Assembly: GCA_036826375.1 (NCBI GenBank)
Contig: DAISWL010000001.1
Span: forward strand, 118,263 to 182,262
Length of the DNA: 64,000 bases
Direction: 5' to 3'
Source: DAISWL01 sp036826375
GTDB lineage: Bacteria > Patescibacteriota > Saccharimonadia > Saccharimonadales > HK-STAS-PATE-42
Positions 24,764 to 34,338 of the stretch are shown here, one piece after another; position 1 is the first letter of the stretch; each line of letters starts with the position of its first letter. Position numbers and translations under genes: made by a program. Below the pieces are notes generated by a model. It saw nothing but the letters and a program-made list of their open reading frames with translations, was not told where the DNA came from and did no database searches.

Positions 24764-25681
24764 TCAGCCGTGCCTGAAAATATGAAAATGTTTGTGGTGC
24801 TCCCCTTTGTGATGCTCAATAACATACACTCCCAGCATTATTAAACTAGCTCCGATAATCATTTCTTTAGAGATCTTCTCCCCTAGCAGGATAATTGGCA
24901 CTACAATTGAAGCTAGAGTCGAAAGGTAGCTTAAAATTGCGATTACCGCTGGGCCCAGTTTTTCATAGACCCTAATATCTACCGGCCTTAGAGCAAAACC
25001 TATAACTAAACCCGAAAAAGATGCGCCGCAAAGAAGATTAATTTCTTTAAATTGACCGACCCCATTACCTAATGATTTAGAACTAAGTATCCCGAATATA
25101 AGTAAACAAACCAAGGAACTAATTCCTATCAAGGTAACCATCCTCATGCCCGCCAAATTAGCTTTCTTACCATTTATTACAATACCGGCATTAAACACTG
25201 ACTGCAACAAAAGTAGTACAGTAGCAGTACCGTAAAAACTAAATTCTAAGTTTTGCTTAACCGCAATTGGCAATATGAAGATCAATAGGGTACCCGCAAC
25301 TGCAAGGCCCAGGCCAGCTAAAGATTTAGCCTCAACCCTCCCCTTATCAACAAGAACTGAGATAACCACGAATACTATAGGGCTAATCAGAGTTATTATC
25401 GCAACGTAACTAGCCTGGCTCAATCTGATAGCCCAGCTATAGCAGAAGACAGCCGCAGCTAAATTTAAACCCATTAAAACTGCATATTTTAAGTTAATCT
25501 TATTTATAAATCTAGATTGAATAAAAATAAATGGCAAAGATACTAGAGCTGTAATCCCAAATCTTAAAAAATTATATATATTAGGATCTATGCCCCCGTT
25601 AAAAACATACTTCATAGCTGTAACATGCAGGGATCCTATTAAACTAGCGGCTATGCCTATGATTAAATATTTTTGCTTCAT
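24764..25681 (-). CDS. EamA/DMT-family transporter
   Basis: A 305-residue membrane protein with about ten hydrophobic segments in two five-helix halves, as in the drug/metabolite transporter superfamily. Landmarks are FLRFGITALVSLPF and SWAIRLSQASYVAIITLISPI in the first half and AILSYLSTLASIVVPIILLGEKIS in the second. The C-terminus is histidine-rich (HHKGEHHKHFHIF), which could bind metal. Substrate unknown. Confidence 0.85.
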   Translation of the reverse strand: MKQKYLIIGIAASLIGSLHVTAMKYVFNGGIDPNIYNFLRFGITALVSLPFIFIQSRFINKINLKYAVLMGLNLAAAVFCYSWAIRLSQASYVAIITLISPIVFVVISVLVDKGRVEAKSLAGLGLAVAGTLLIFILPIAVKQNLEFSFYGTATVLLLLQSVFNAGIVINGKKANLAGMRMVTLIGISSLVCLLIFGILSSKSLGNGVGQFKEINLLCGASFSGLVIGFALRPVDIRVYEKLGPAVIAILSYLSTLASIVVPIILLGEKISKEMIIGASLIMLGVYVIEHHKGEHHKHFHIFRHG

Positions 25682-25751
25682 ACCTATACTGATTTTTTAT
25701 TAAGTTTAAATTTATTGAATTTCATCTGTAACATTCTAGCATAACGAATCG

Positions 25752-26216
25752 CTAAAGCTTAATCTGTTTTCTATCATCATAGAATTTGCCATTTTGATCG
25801 TAGTTATCAGAATTTATCCAAGAATCTATAATTTTAGCCTTGTATAACCTTGTTGGAAAGTCACTACAGCAATCACTTAAGCTTAATTTGAAGGTTTTGG
25901 CCTTTTGGTTATAAAGTTTAATCCCCTGTTCAATCCCTTGAGCGGAGTCGATCTCTTGTGCTTGAGCTGCAAAATAGAGCCCAAAACCCTCACCTTCCCT
26001 ATCCTGGCTATCGAAAATTGTAATGAAACATCTTTTATTAAGTTTAAGATTCTTAGAATGCTCAGAATTTTTAGGCGACCACCAGTATATAAATTTTGAG
26101 ATTGGATCGTACACAAAAAACAGAGGTGAGCCCCAAGGCTGGCCATTTTTTGAAACAGTACTTAAGTTTAAATAGAGATTACGCTCCAACAGCTTTTCTA
26201 GTTTGTGCATTTCCAT
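25752..26216 (-). CDS. Pyridoxamine 5'-phosphate oxidase-like flavin-binding protein
   Basis: A 154-residue split-barrel protein. YLNLSTVSKNGQPWGSPLFFVYD and FIYWWSPKNSEHSKNL are the usual FMN-binding strands of the PNPOx-like superfamily. It probably uses a flavin to reduce or oxidise a small molecule, but is too divergent to assign as PdxH. It is divergent from the TrmB-like regulator gene. Confidence 0.75.
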   Translation of the reverse strand: MEMHKLEKLLERNLYLNLSTVSKNGQPWGSPLFFVYDPISKFIYWWSPKNSEHSKNLKLNKRCFITIFDSQDREGEGFGLYFAAQAQEIDSAQGIEQGIKLYNQKAKTFKLSLSDCCSDFPTRLYKAKIIDSWINSDNYDQNGKFYDDRKQIKL

Positions 26217-26258
26217 ACACAGTGATTATAGCATAAGCACAAAACCTGTGGAAAAGTG

Positions 26259-26300
26259 TTGTGTGAAAAGTGCACACAAATTTCAAAAAGGTGCTACAAT
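26259..26300 (+). promoter_or_regulatory. Operator-promoter of the TrmB-like regulator
   Basis: A perfect inverted repeat, TTGTGTG (26259-26265) and CACACAA (26273-26279) with a 7-base spacer, overlaps the -35 region. TACAAT at 26295-26300 ends six bases before the ATG at 26307, so the mRNA is leaderless. The palindrome is a candidate autoregulatory site; it also faces the divergent oxidase gene. Confidence 0.6.
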
Positions 26301-26306
26301 AGGGGC

Positions 26307-27110
26307 ATGGGTGATGAGAAGAAGGATATAATGCGAGAATATCTTTCTTCTCTAAACGTTCCCGCCGATATTGCCGAAATATACGTTACCCTTAAGCTTA
26401 ATGGACCTCAAACTCTTTCCGCCTTAAGCCGTTTGACTAAAATTGAAAGAACAAAATTATATAGGTTAGTAGATGGGATGTTAGATTCCAATCTGTTTGA
26501 AATTGAAACTGAAAGTAAGCGGAATCTTGTTTCCGCCGCCCCAGTTGAGAACTTGCAACTGCTAGTTCAAAAAAAGATTGACGAAGCCAATTCTGCCCAA
26601 AAACAGTTTAATTCTATTAAAGAATTGTTTAATTCAACCCAGCTAAAAGCTGGTAATGCTAAAATTAGAATCTATAATGGAACTGAGGGGATAAAACAGC
26701 TTAAACTTAAGCAACTACGTGCAAAAAAACCTGATGCACTAACCATTGTTAACTCGCCCGTTAGTTCGGTTGTTGGCGTTGAATTTTTTAGCAAGTGGAT
26801 TTCCACCGCTAACCAGAAAAATATTAAGTTTAAATTGCTATTTAATAACAACTTTAAAGAATTATCTAGCCTATGGAGAAAAAACCACCAAAAATATGAT
26901 ATTCCTAAGTTTAAGGATGCCGAGACTAAGCTTATCTACCCATTCCAATTCAAAATTGAAACCAACATCGATATTTGGGATGACACCGTTGTTTTCTATA
27001 ATTGGGATAACCCTGATGACATTCATGCTATAGAAATTGAGAGTAAGGAAATCGCCAGCATCCACCGCCAAAATTTTGAGATGTTGTGGAATACCGTTAA
27101 GCCAACTTAA
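26307..27110 (+). CDS. TrmB-like transcriptional regulator
   Basis: A protein of about 267 residues. An N-terminal winged helix (YVTLKLNGPQTLSALSRLTKIERTKLYRLVDGM) is followed by a coiled segment (residues 75-110) and a C-terminal ligand-type domain starting KIRIYNGTEGIKQL, the typical TrmB-like arrangement. The frame is open upstream to 26256, but the -10 box at 26295-26300 makes the ATG at 26307 the correct start. It probably controls itself and the divergent flavin-binding oxidase gene through the palindrome upstream. Confidence 0.75.
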   Translation: MGDEKKDIMREYLSSLNVPADIAEIYVTLKLNGPQTLSALSRLTKIERTKLYRLVDGMLDSNLFEIETESKRNLVSAAPVENLQLLVQKKIDEANSAQKQFNSIKELFNSTQLKAGNAKIRIYNGTEGIKQLKLKQLRAKKPDALTIVNSPVSSVVGVEFFSKWISTANQKNIKFKLLFNNNFKELSSLWRKNHQKYDIPKFKDAETKLIYPFQFKIETNIDIWDDTVVFYNWDNPDDIHAIEIESKEIASIHRQNFEMLWNTVKPT

Positions 27111-27112
27111 GC

Positions 27113-28042
27113 TTAGTGGCTATTAAGAATATTCGCAAAAGATATTGCGCTTTCAACTATTAAAAGCTCTAAGGGCTGGCAGTTAAGTTTAGTATCTGCA
27201 ACCTCTAAGCACTTATAGTAAGCCTGCTTTCTTTCTTTAACTATGACCGGTGGCACTATACCGTACTTCAAGGATTGAATAAATATTATCAACCTACCCA
27301 GCCTACCGTTACCATCTGTAAATGGATGTATCTTTTCAAAAACTGCATGTTGGCGGGCAGCATTAGTTAGAATATCGTTACCAGATGCATTTAAATCGTC
27401 GATTAGATCTAGCATTAATTCAGAAACTCTTAGATGACTAGCTAGTACTACGCGACTACCCGCTATTTTAACTCCGTGGTTGCGATATTTACCTGCACTA
27501 GAAATTAGAGTATTCATGAGCCTTAAGTGCGTTCCAAGTATTATATCCTGATTCCACTTAAAACTTTCACCCTTTAAATTAAGCTCATCTAACAAATAAA
27601 ATAGTGCTGCGCGGTGGTTGCGAGCCTCTGTTTGCTCCTGAGCGGTTTTATTAGAAAGAACTCTAGCGTCATCTTCCAACACGCGTTTAACATCGGCAAC
27701 TGTCATAGTACTACCTTCTATAGTGTTGGTATGGTAAGTTAAATGAATGGTTATTTTATCTAATAGTTTCTGATCAGCAATAATATCTTTGACTTTAATT
27801 TTATTATCAAGAGCCTGCTTTTTAAGATTGGCTAGAGTGTCTAAATCTACTTCTGAACTTCCTATCACATCTAGATGTAGCTTTTCTATAGCATCTAAAG
27901 CTTTTGCTCGAGGCTCACTTCTGGCATTTACCCAAGAGTTTAAGGTAGAAAAGCTAACACCCAGTTTATAAGCCAGTTGCTCTTGGCTTAGCTCGGAGCT
28001 TCTGAGTATCTCTTTAAGTTTAGTGGATGTGGTACTGTTCAT
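27113..28042 (-). CDS. Fic-family AMPylase with N-terminal HTH and inhibitory motif
   Basis: A 309-residue protein. Residues 17-55 are an XRE-type helix-turn-helix (SQEQLAYKLGVSFSTLNSWV). The Fic core motif HPFTDGNGRLGR occupies 239-250, with the catalytic His239. An inhibitory (S/T)xxxE(G/N) motif, TNTIEG, is at 105-110, so this is a class II self-inhibited Fic enzyme, expected to AMPylate protein targets when relieved. Three operator-like sequences lie immediately upstream of its start codon, suggesting that its own HTH represses transcription. It converges with the TrmB-like gene, three bases apart. Confidence 0.9.
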   Translation of the reverse strand: MNSTTSTKLKEILRSSELSQEQLAYKLGVSFSTLNSWVNARSEPRAKALDAIEKLHLDVIGSSEVDLDTLANLKKQALDNKIKVKDIIADQKLLDKITIHLTYHTNTIEGSTMTVADVKRVLEDDARVLSNKTAQEQTEARNHRAALFYLLDELNLKGESFKWNQDIILGTHLRLMNTLISSAGKYRNHGVKIAGSRVVLASHLRVSELMLDLIDDLNASGNDILTNAARQHAVFEKIHPFTDGNGRLGRLIIFIQSLKYGIVPPVIVKERKQAYYKCLEVADTKLNCQPLELLIVESAISFANILNSH

Positions 28043-28096
28043 AACACTATAGAGTTTAGCACAACTCTATAGTGTTTGCAAATACACTATAGAGTT
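28043..28096 (-). promoter_or_regulatory. Triple operator upstream of the Fic gene
   Basis: AACACTATAGAGTT (28043-28056), its inverted form AACTCTATAGTGTT (28063-28076) and ACACTATAGAGTT (28084-28096) lie at about 20-base spacing, two helical turns, directly against the start codon. Each half is itself nearly palindromic around CTATAG. This is the expected target of the Fic protein's own XRE domain. Confidence 0.7.
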
Positions 28097-28202
28097 AACC
28101 TTAAGTTTCGGGTTGGAATCTGATGATTTACATTAACTAACTACGAGTTAATAGGCTACTTAGCACTTAGGATAAGATGTCTACAACTCTGTTTAATGCT
28201 AA

Positions 28203-29602
<1,400 letters not shown>

Positions 29603-29624
29603 GGTAATTTATCTTAGTTTTTTA

Positions 29625-29771
29625 TTAACGCTTTTTAGAACGCTGCAGAGTTCTACCAGAAACCTGTTTCTTTTTGTTCGCAGCTCTAGTATCTGGTATT
29701 TCCTCAAAGAATAGTTTAACTTTTGCTAAAATTGATTGTTTCTTCAGTTTAACTTTACTAGTTTTTGCCAT
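29625..29771 (-). CDS. Small basic hypothetical protein
   Basis: A 48-residue protein starting MAKTSKVKLKKQSILAKVKLF and ending in GRTLQRSKKR. The frame is open to 29807, but the ATG at 29771 opens a more typical start. It is strongly basic and might bind RNA or ribosomes; no family was recognised. It has a terminator downstream, which supports it being a real gene. Confidence 0.5.
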   Translation of the reverse strand: MAKTSKVKLKKQSILAKVKLFFEEIPDTRAANKKKQVSGRTLQRSKKR

Positions 29772-29848
29772 AATTAGTATTTTATCAAACCAAAAGCGTT
29801 TTGTCAAGCTTAAGCTTAATATAAACGGATTAAGTCAATAATAATCTT

Positions 29849-30571
29849 TTATTTACCGAACCTACGAGAACGCTTGGCATAATCATCTAGAGCTTTATGA
29901 AGATCTTCTGGCCCAAAATCTGGCCAATTAACATCGGTAAAATAGAATTCTGAATAAGCTGATCTCCACAACATAAAGTTACTGAGCCTCTGCTCGCCAG
30001 AGGTTCTAATGATTAAATCTAACTTAGGGATATCGGGAACAAAAAGATGTTCAGCCACCAACTTATCATCTATGTTTTCTGGCGAGATATTAAGCTTAAC
30101 AATTGATTTAATCGCCTCTGTAATCTCGCTATATCCACCGTAGTTAAAACAGAGACCAAGAGTACCTTTTTGGTTATCTTTAGTTATATCAACTGCATAT
30201 TCAATCGCTTCTATAATTTTAGGATCAAGACCATCTTTTACTCCTAGCCATTCTATCTTAATGCCCTGTTTGCTTAGCTCCAAAGCGTCTTGCTTGAAGA
30301 ACTTAAGTACTAAACGCATTAAGTATGATACTTCTTGTTGTGATCTACTCCAGTTTTCAGTTGAAAAAATGTAAGCACTAACATATTTCACGCCACGTTT
30401 AAAAGCAGCTTCTGATACTCGCTTTAAGTTGTTATAGCCCTTTTTATGCCCTTCGAGAGATGGTAGCCCTAAATTTTTCGCCCACCTGCGATTGCCATCA
30501 AGTATTAATCCTAGGTGATTAGGTGCAGTTGCTTCGGGCGAATGACTTGTTTGAGATTCAACCTTTACCAT
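29849..30571 (-). CDS. uppS: Isoprenyl transferase (undecaprenyl pyrophosphate synthase)
   Basis: A 240-residue cis-prenyltransferase that builds the undecaprenyl carrier for cell-wall synthesis. The signature HLGLILDGNRRWAKNLGLPSLEGHKKG contains the catalytic Asp (LDGNRRW). SAYIFSTENWSR and LIIRTSGEQRLSNFMLW follow. It lies downstream of frr in the rpsB-tsf-frr-uppS run, an order common in bacteria. Confidence 0.95.
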   Translation of the reverse strand: MVKVESQTSHSPEATAPNHLGLILDGNRRWAKNLGLPSLEGHKKGYNNLKRVSEAAFKRGVKYVSAYIFSTENWSRSQQEVSYLMRLVLKFFKQDALELSKQGIKIEWLGVKDGLDPKIIEAIEYAVDITKDNQKGTLGLCFNYGGYSEITEAIKSIVKLNISPENIDDKLVAEHLFVPDIPKLDLIIRTSGEQRLSNFMLWRSAYSEFYFTDVNWPDFGPEDLHKALDDYAKRSRRFGK

Positions 30572-30675
30572 CTTATTTCTAAAGATTAGCCCCGTGGTTA
30601 ATGTTAAGATTTATAGTATTTTAACTTAAAAACTTAACTTATAATTTTATTATATGGCATCTAAATGATGTCCAT

Positions 30676-31227
30676 TTAGACAGTCATTATCTCAGCTTCT
30701 TTGGCCTTTATGGCATCGTCGATGCTTTTATTGGATTTCTCTATTTTCTCTGTTATCTCTTTTTCTAAACGCTTTAAATCGTCTTCTGTTATACCTTTAG
30801 AGTCTTTTAGCTCTTTAGCATCTTTCAGAAAATCATGGCGAATTGAGCGGATTGATATTCTCGCTTCTTCTGCTTTAGATCCCAAAATTTTAACCATTTC
30901 CTGACGCCTCTCAGTAGTTAGAGGAGGTATTGGCACTCTAATTAACCTGCCGTCATCTGATGGATTCATGCCTAGAGAAGGGTTATCCCTGATCGCTTTA
31001 GATATAGCCTCGATGTTGCTAGGGTCAAATGGTGATATTTGCAATAACTGAGGCTCAGGAGTTGTAACGTTAGCAAGCTGATTTAGGGGCATTTGAGCCC
31101 CATAGGCATCTACCATTAGCCCAGAGATCATATCGGGATGCGCTCTACCGGTACGAACCTTCTTAAGCTCTTCCTGAAGATGCTCAATAGAAGTCTTTAT
31201 TTTAAGTTCAATCTCTGATGTATCCAT
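30676..31227 (-). CDS. frr: Ribosome recycling factor
   Basis: A 183-residue protein. LKKVRTGRAHPDMISGLMVDAYG and TIEPQLLQI-like PEPQLLQISPFDPSNI are conserved RRF segments, as is NPSLGMNPSDDGRLIRVPIPPLT. It splits post-termination ribosomes together with EF-G. Length is normal. It lies between tsf and uppS on the minus strand. Confidence 0.96.
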   Translation of the reverse strand: MDTSEIELKIKTSIEHLQEELKKVRTGRAHPDMISGLMVDAYGAQMPLNQLANVTTPEPQLLQISPFDPSNIEAISKAIRDNPSLGMNPSDDGRLIRVPIPPLTTERRQEMVKILGSKAEEARISIRSIRHDFLKDAKELKDSKGITEDDLKRLEKEITEKIEKSNKSIDDAIKAKEAEIMTV

Positions 31228-31259
31228 TTTTACCCCGTTAGATTAATTAATAATTAAGG

Positions 31260-31856
31260 TTAGTTGACTTGGCCGATTTCAACTCTTGCCATTTTTCTGA
31301 CGACGATGTTCTCACCCAGTTTAGCGACATGCTCCTTAACTAGATCTCCCACTGTTTGATCTGGGTTCTTGATGTAAGCCTGATCTAACAAACATCTCTC
31401 AGAAAAGTATTTATTGAGCATGCCTTCGATGATTTTATCAGCCATTTCAGCTGGCTTACCTTCAGCTACAACCTTATCTTTAAATTCTTTAGCCTTTTCT
31501 TCTCTATCTGAAGAAGGGATTTCATCGTTAGAAACATATTCGGGAGAGCTAGCAGCGATATGCATTGCGATATCATGAGCTAGAGTTTTGAAATCATCTG
31601 TTCTGGCTACGAAATCAGTTTCGCAGTTGAGTTCAATTAGAACTCCGATTCTGCTTTCATGGACATAAGAATCTACAATGCCCTGACGAGCCTCACGCTC
31701 ACCCTTTTTTTCTGCTCTGGTTAAACCTTTTTTACGCATTGCATCTAGGGCTTTATCGAAATCGCCATCGGCTTCAGTTAGAGCTTTTTTGGCATCTGTT
31801 AAGCCTACACCTGTTAAATTTTTTAATCTTTTAATTTCTTCAATTGAAACTGCCAT
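31260..31856 (-). CDS. tsf: Elongation factor Ts
   Basis: A 198-residue short-form EF-Ts. It starts with the UBA-like domain (IKRLKNLTGVGLTDAKKALTEADGD) and has the EF-Tu contact motif LNCETDFVARTDDFKTLAHDIAMH. The protein is shorter than the E. coli form (283 residues), as in several bacterial lineages, having one reduced core subdomain. AAGGAG lies upstream. It follows rpsB by about 60 bases. Confidence 0.96.
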   Translation of the reverse strand: MAVSIEEIKRLKNLTGVGLTDAKKALTEADGDFDKALDAMRKKGLTRAEKKGEREARQGIVDSYVHESRIGVLIELNCETDFVARTDDFKTLAHDIAMHIAASSPEYVSNDEIPSSDREEKAKEFKDKVVAEGKPAEMADKIIEGMLNKYFSERCLLDQAYIKNPDQTVGDLVKEHVAKLGENIVVRKMARVEIGQVN

Positions 31857-31917
31857 TTGTTTTTCTCCTTAACTCTGTATCAGATATTAATTAATATTAG
31901 ATTTTTAAAATAGTTAA

Positions 31918-32619
31918 TTATTTTTCGGCTACTGCGGGACTTTTGGAATCAATTGCTGAAGCCAAGTAGGTCATGATTAAATCTATAGATTTAATTGCGT
32001 CATCATTAGCTGGTATAGCGATATCAACTACATCTGGGTTGGCATTGCTATCTACAATTCCAATTACTGGTATACCCTTCTTTTTAGCTTCTTTTATCGC
32101 GATATCGTCAATGATGACATCGGAGACAACCATTACGGCAGGAAGGGCTTGCATATCTTTGATTCCGCCATAAAAGTTGTTCATCTTATCTGATTTTTCT
32201 TGGAAACGTTGAATTTCAAGTTTAGAATATTTAGCCTGAATCTCACCACTAGCAAGTTGAGATTCTATCTTCTTAAGTTTAGCTATTTGCTGCTGAGTAG
32301 TTGAAAAGTTGGTCAAAATTCCGCCCATCCATCTTTCTGATACATAAGGCATGCTAACTGATTCTGCTATTTTTTTAACAGCATCTTTAGCCTGACTTTT
32401 TGTACCAACGAAGATTACTGTTTTGCCGCCCTTTGTTGATTTAGCAATCAGCTTTTGAGCTTCCTCAATAGCCTCAACTGTATTTTCTAGGTTAATAATA
32501 TGGATACCATCTTTTTTGGAATGGATATACTTAGCCATTTTAGGATGCCAAGCACTGGTTTTATGCCCAAAATAAGCACCTGATTCAAATAATTTCTTAA
32601 TATCTATTGCGTCTGCCAT
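31918..32619 (-). CDS. rpsB: Small ribosomal subunit protein uS2
   Basis: A 233-residue S2 protein. FESGAYFGHKTSAWHPKMAKYIHSKKDGIHIINLE is given here only as the region at residues 11-45; GHKTSAWHPKM is its core motif. The SERWMGGILTNF motif and PDVVDIAIPANDDA at the C-terminal side follow. It heads the rpsB-tsf-frr-uppS operon and has a structured 5' leader that may bind S2. Confidence 0.97.
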   Translation of the reverse strand: MADAIDIKKLFESGAYFGHKTSAWHPKMAKYIHSKKDGIHIINLENTVEAIEEAQKLIAKSTKGGKTVIFVGTKSQAKDAVKKIAESVSMPYVSERWMGGILTNFSTTQQQIAKLKKIESQLASGEIQAKYSKLEIQRFQEKSDKMNNFYGGIKDMQALPAVMVVSDVIIDDIAIKEAKKKGIPVIGIVDSNANPDVVDIAIPANDDAIKSIDLIMTYLASAIDSKSPAVAEK

Positions 32620-32653
32620 TGTTCTTAATACCTCTTCCCTTTCTTACAGGATT

Positions 32654-32740
32654 CAAAGATCTCGACTCGTTTTAGGCTCTTAATTTTGATATTCACCACT
32701 GTGCCTGGAACGAGAGAACTTGGCTTATTTGAGATCTTTG
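32654..32740 (-). promoter_or_regulatory. Structured leader of rpsB, candidate S2 autoregulatory RNA
   Basis: On the minus strand, CAAAGATCTC (from 32740) and GAGATCTTTG (ending 32654) form a perfect 10-bp stem. Inside it, CTCGTT..AGGC pairs with GCCT..AACGAG in a second stem with a 2x2 internal loop. The apex is AT-rich. No T tract follows, so it is not an intrinsic terminator. It lies between the promoter region and the rpsB start, the position where S2 represses its own mRNA in other bacteria. Confidence 0.55.
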
Positions 32741-32788
32741 CCGTTATAGTTTGATTTAACCAATTAAGTTTAACATAAAATTTTCAAC

Positions 32789-32818
32789 TTGACCAGTGTC
32801 GATGATTTCTGCTAAACT
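32789..32818 (+). promoter_or_regulatory. Promoter of rpmE
   Basis: TTGACC at 32789-32794 and TAAACT at 32813-32818 with an 18-base spacer. The rpmE ATG at 32830 is 11 bases past the -10, giving a very short 5' end. Confidence 0.6.
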
Positions 32819-32829
32819 GTAAATCAGTT

Positions 32830-33165
32830 ATGAAAAAAGATATACACCCAACAGATTACCAAGTTATCATCGTTGAAGATACTTCCAACGGTAATCGCTT
32901 TTTAACAAAAGCTACTTTAGGAAAAAAGCAGATTAAAGACACTGCCAAATGGGAAGATGGCAACGAATACCCAGTATTAAAGGTTCATATTTCTAGTACA
33001 TCTCACCCGTTCTTTACAGGCGAAGAAAGAGTTATAGATGTTGAAGGCCGCGTAGATAAGTTCAAAGCTCGTGCCGAAGCTGCCAAACTAAAGCAAGAAT
33101 CTATGATTAATAAGGCGAAGAAGGAAGCTGGACGTAAATCGAAAACAGAGCAAACAGAAAATTAA
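32830..33165 (+). CDS. rpmE: Large ribosomal subunit protein bL31
   Basis: A 111-residue L31. MKKDIHPTDYQVIIVEDTSNG is the conserved start and STSHPFFTGEERVIDVEGRVDKF is the C-terminal core. The cysteines of zinc-binding L31 are absent, so it is a C-minus form. It has an extra lysine-rich tail of about 25 residues. It is divergent from rpsB and is followed by prfA, as in many bacteria. Confidence 0.94.
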   Translation: MKKDIHPTDYQVIIVEDTSNGNRFLTKATLGKKQIKDTAKWEDGNEYPVLKVHISSTSHPFFTGEERVIDVEGRVDKFKARAEAAKLKQESMINKAKKEAGRKSKTEQTEN

Positions 33166-33221
33166 CTGAATTAAACTTAATAAGATGCTTGAAATCGGCC
33201 AATTAAACTTAATATAGTTTA

Positions 33222-33252
33222 TTGACCAAGAAGGCATCTTTTTTGTTAGAAT
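33222..33252 (+). promoter_or_regulatory. Promoter of prfA
   Basis: TTGACC at 33222-33227 and TAGAAT at 33247-33252 with a 19-base spacer, ending 17 bases before the ATG at 33270. The TTG of the -35 happens to be in frame with prfA and should not be taken as its start. Confidence 0.55.
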
Positions 33253-33269
33253 ATAGTGAAGATTATTTT

Positions 33270-34334
33270 ATGGAAATTGAACAAGATTTAAGGAAAGAGC
33301 TAGCCGAAGTTAGAGCCTACATCTCTGATCCGAATGCATTTAGCAAATCTGATTTTGCATCTAAAAATAAAAGATTTGGAGAATTAGAGAAGATAGTAGA
33401 GCTCTTTGAGCAAAAAAATAGATCACTTAATGCCATCGATGACGCCAAGGTTATGATCTCTGGTTCGGATAAGGAACTCAGGGAGCTGGCTGAACTAGAG
33501 CTTAGCGAACAGACTGAAAAGTTAAATGAGATAGATCAACAAATTCGCTTAAGTTTAATTCCTAAAGATCCTAACGATGAAAAGAATTGTATTGTAGAGA
33601 TTAGAGCTGGCGCCGGTGGCGATGAAGCTTCTTTATTTGCGGCTGAGCTTCTTCGAATGTATTTAAGATACTGCGAGAGACTTAAGCTTAAAGTTGATAT
33701 GATGGATGAAACTCCGAATGATGCTGGTGGATACAAAGAGGCTATCTTTGAAGTTAAAGGTAATTCGCCCTATGCTAAACTTAAATTTGAATCTGGCGTC
33801 CATAGGGTTCAACGCGTACCCGCAACTGAAAGCCAGGGTAGGATTCACACCTCCACTGTGACGGTAGCCGTAATGCCCGAAGCTGAGGAGGCAGATATAA
33901 AAATTAATGATTCTGACATTAGGGTTGATGTTTACCGTAGTTCCGGACACGGCGGACAAAGTGTTAATACTACTGATTCTGCCGTTAGAATCACTCACCT
34001 ATCTACCGGTTTGGTGGTGACGTGCCAAGATGGCAAAAACCAGCTGAAGAATAAAGAGAAGGCTCTTTCAGTTTTGAGGTCACGATTAATGCAAATTGAG
34101 ATTGATAAAAAGATGGCAGAAGAAAGTGAAGCTAAGAGAAAATTAATAGGTAGTGGGGATAGAAGTGAAAAGATTAGAACTTATAATTTTCCGCAAGATA
34201 GAATCACTGATCATCGTATAGGCTATAGCCGATCGAACATGCCCGATGTGCTAGCTGGAAATTTTGATGATATAACCGATCACTTGGTTAAAGCTGAACT
34301 GGAGAATATAGAATCTACAGTTGGCCTGAAGTAA
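33270..34334 (+). CDS. prfA: Peptide chain release factor 1
   Basis: A 354-residue class I release factor for UAA and UAG. Domain 2 carries HRVQRVPATESQGRIHTSTV, with the PAT motif in the RF1 position, and domain 3 the catalytic GGQ in RSSGHGGQSVNTTDSAVR. KIRTYNFPQDRITDHRIG is also conserved. The start at 33270 (MEIEQDLRKE) gives the normal RF1 length. It is followed after four bases by prmC, which methylates the GGQ glutamine. Confidence 0.95.
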   Translation: MEIEQDLRKELAEVRAYISDPNAFSKSDFASKNKRFGELEKIVELFEQKNRSLNAIDDAKVMISGSDKELRELAELELSEQTEKLNEIDQQIRLSLIPKDPNDEKNCIVEIRAGAGGDEASLFAAELLRMYLRYCERLKLKVDMMDETPNDAGGYKEAIFEVKGNSPYAKLKFESGVHRVQRVPATESQGRIHTSTVTVAVMPEAEEADIKINDSDIRVDVYRSSGHGGQSVNTTDSAVRITHLSTGLVVTCQDGKNQLKNKEKALSVLRSRLMQIEIDKKMAEESEAKRKLIGSGDRSEKIRTYNFPQDRITDHRIGYSRSNMPDVLAGNFDDITDHLVKAELENIESTVGLK

Positions 34335-34338
34335 CAAT

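Noticed and set aside
33222..33269. TTG start 16 codons upstream for prfA
   Set aside because: The TTG is part of a -35 box (TTGACC) with a matching -10 at 33247-33252, and the RF1 homology begins at the ATG at 33270.
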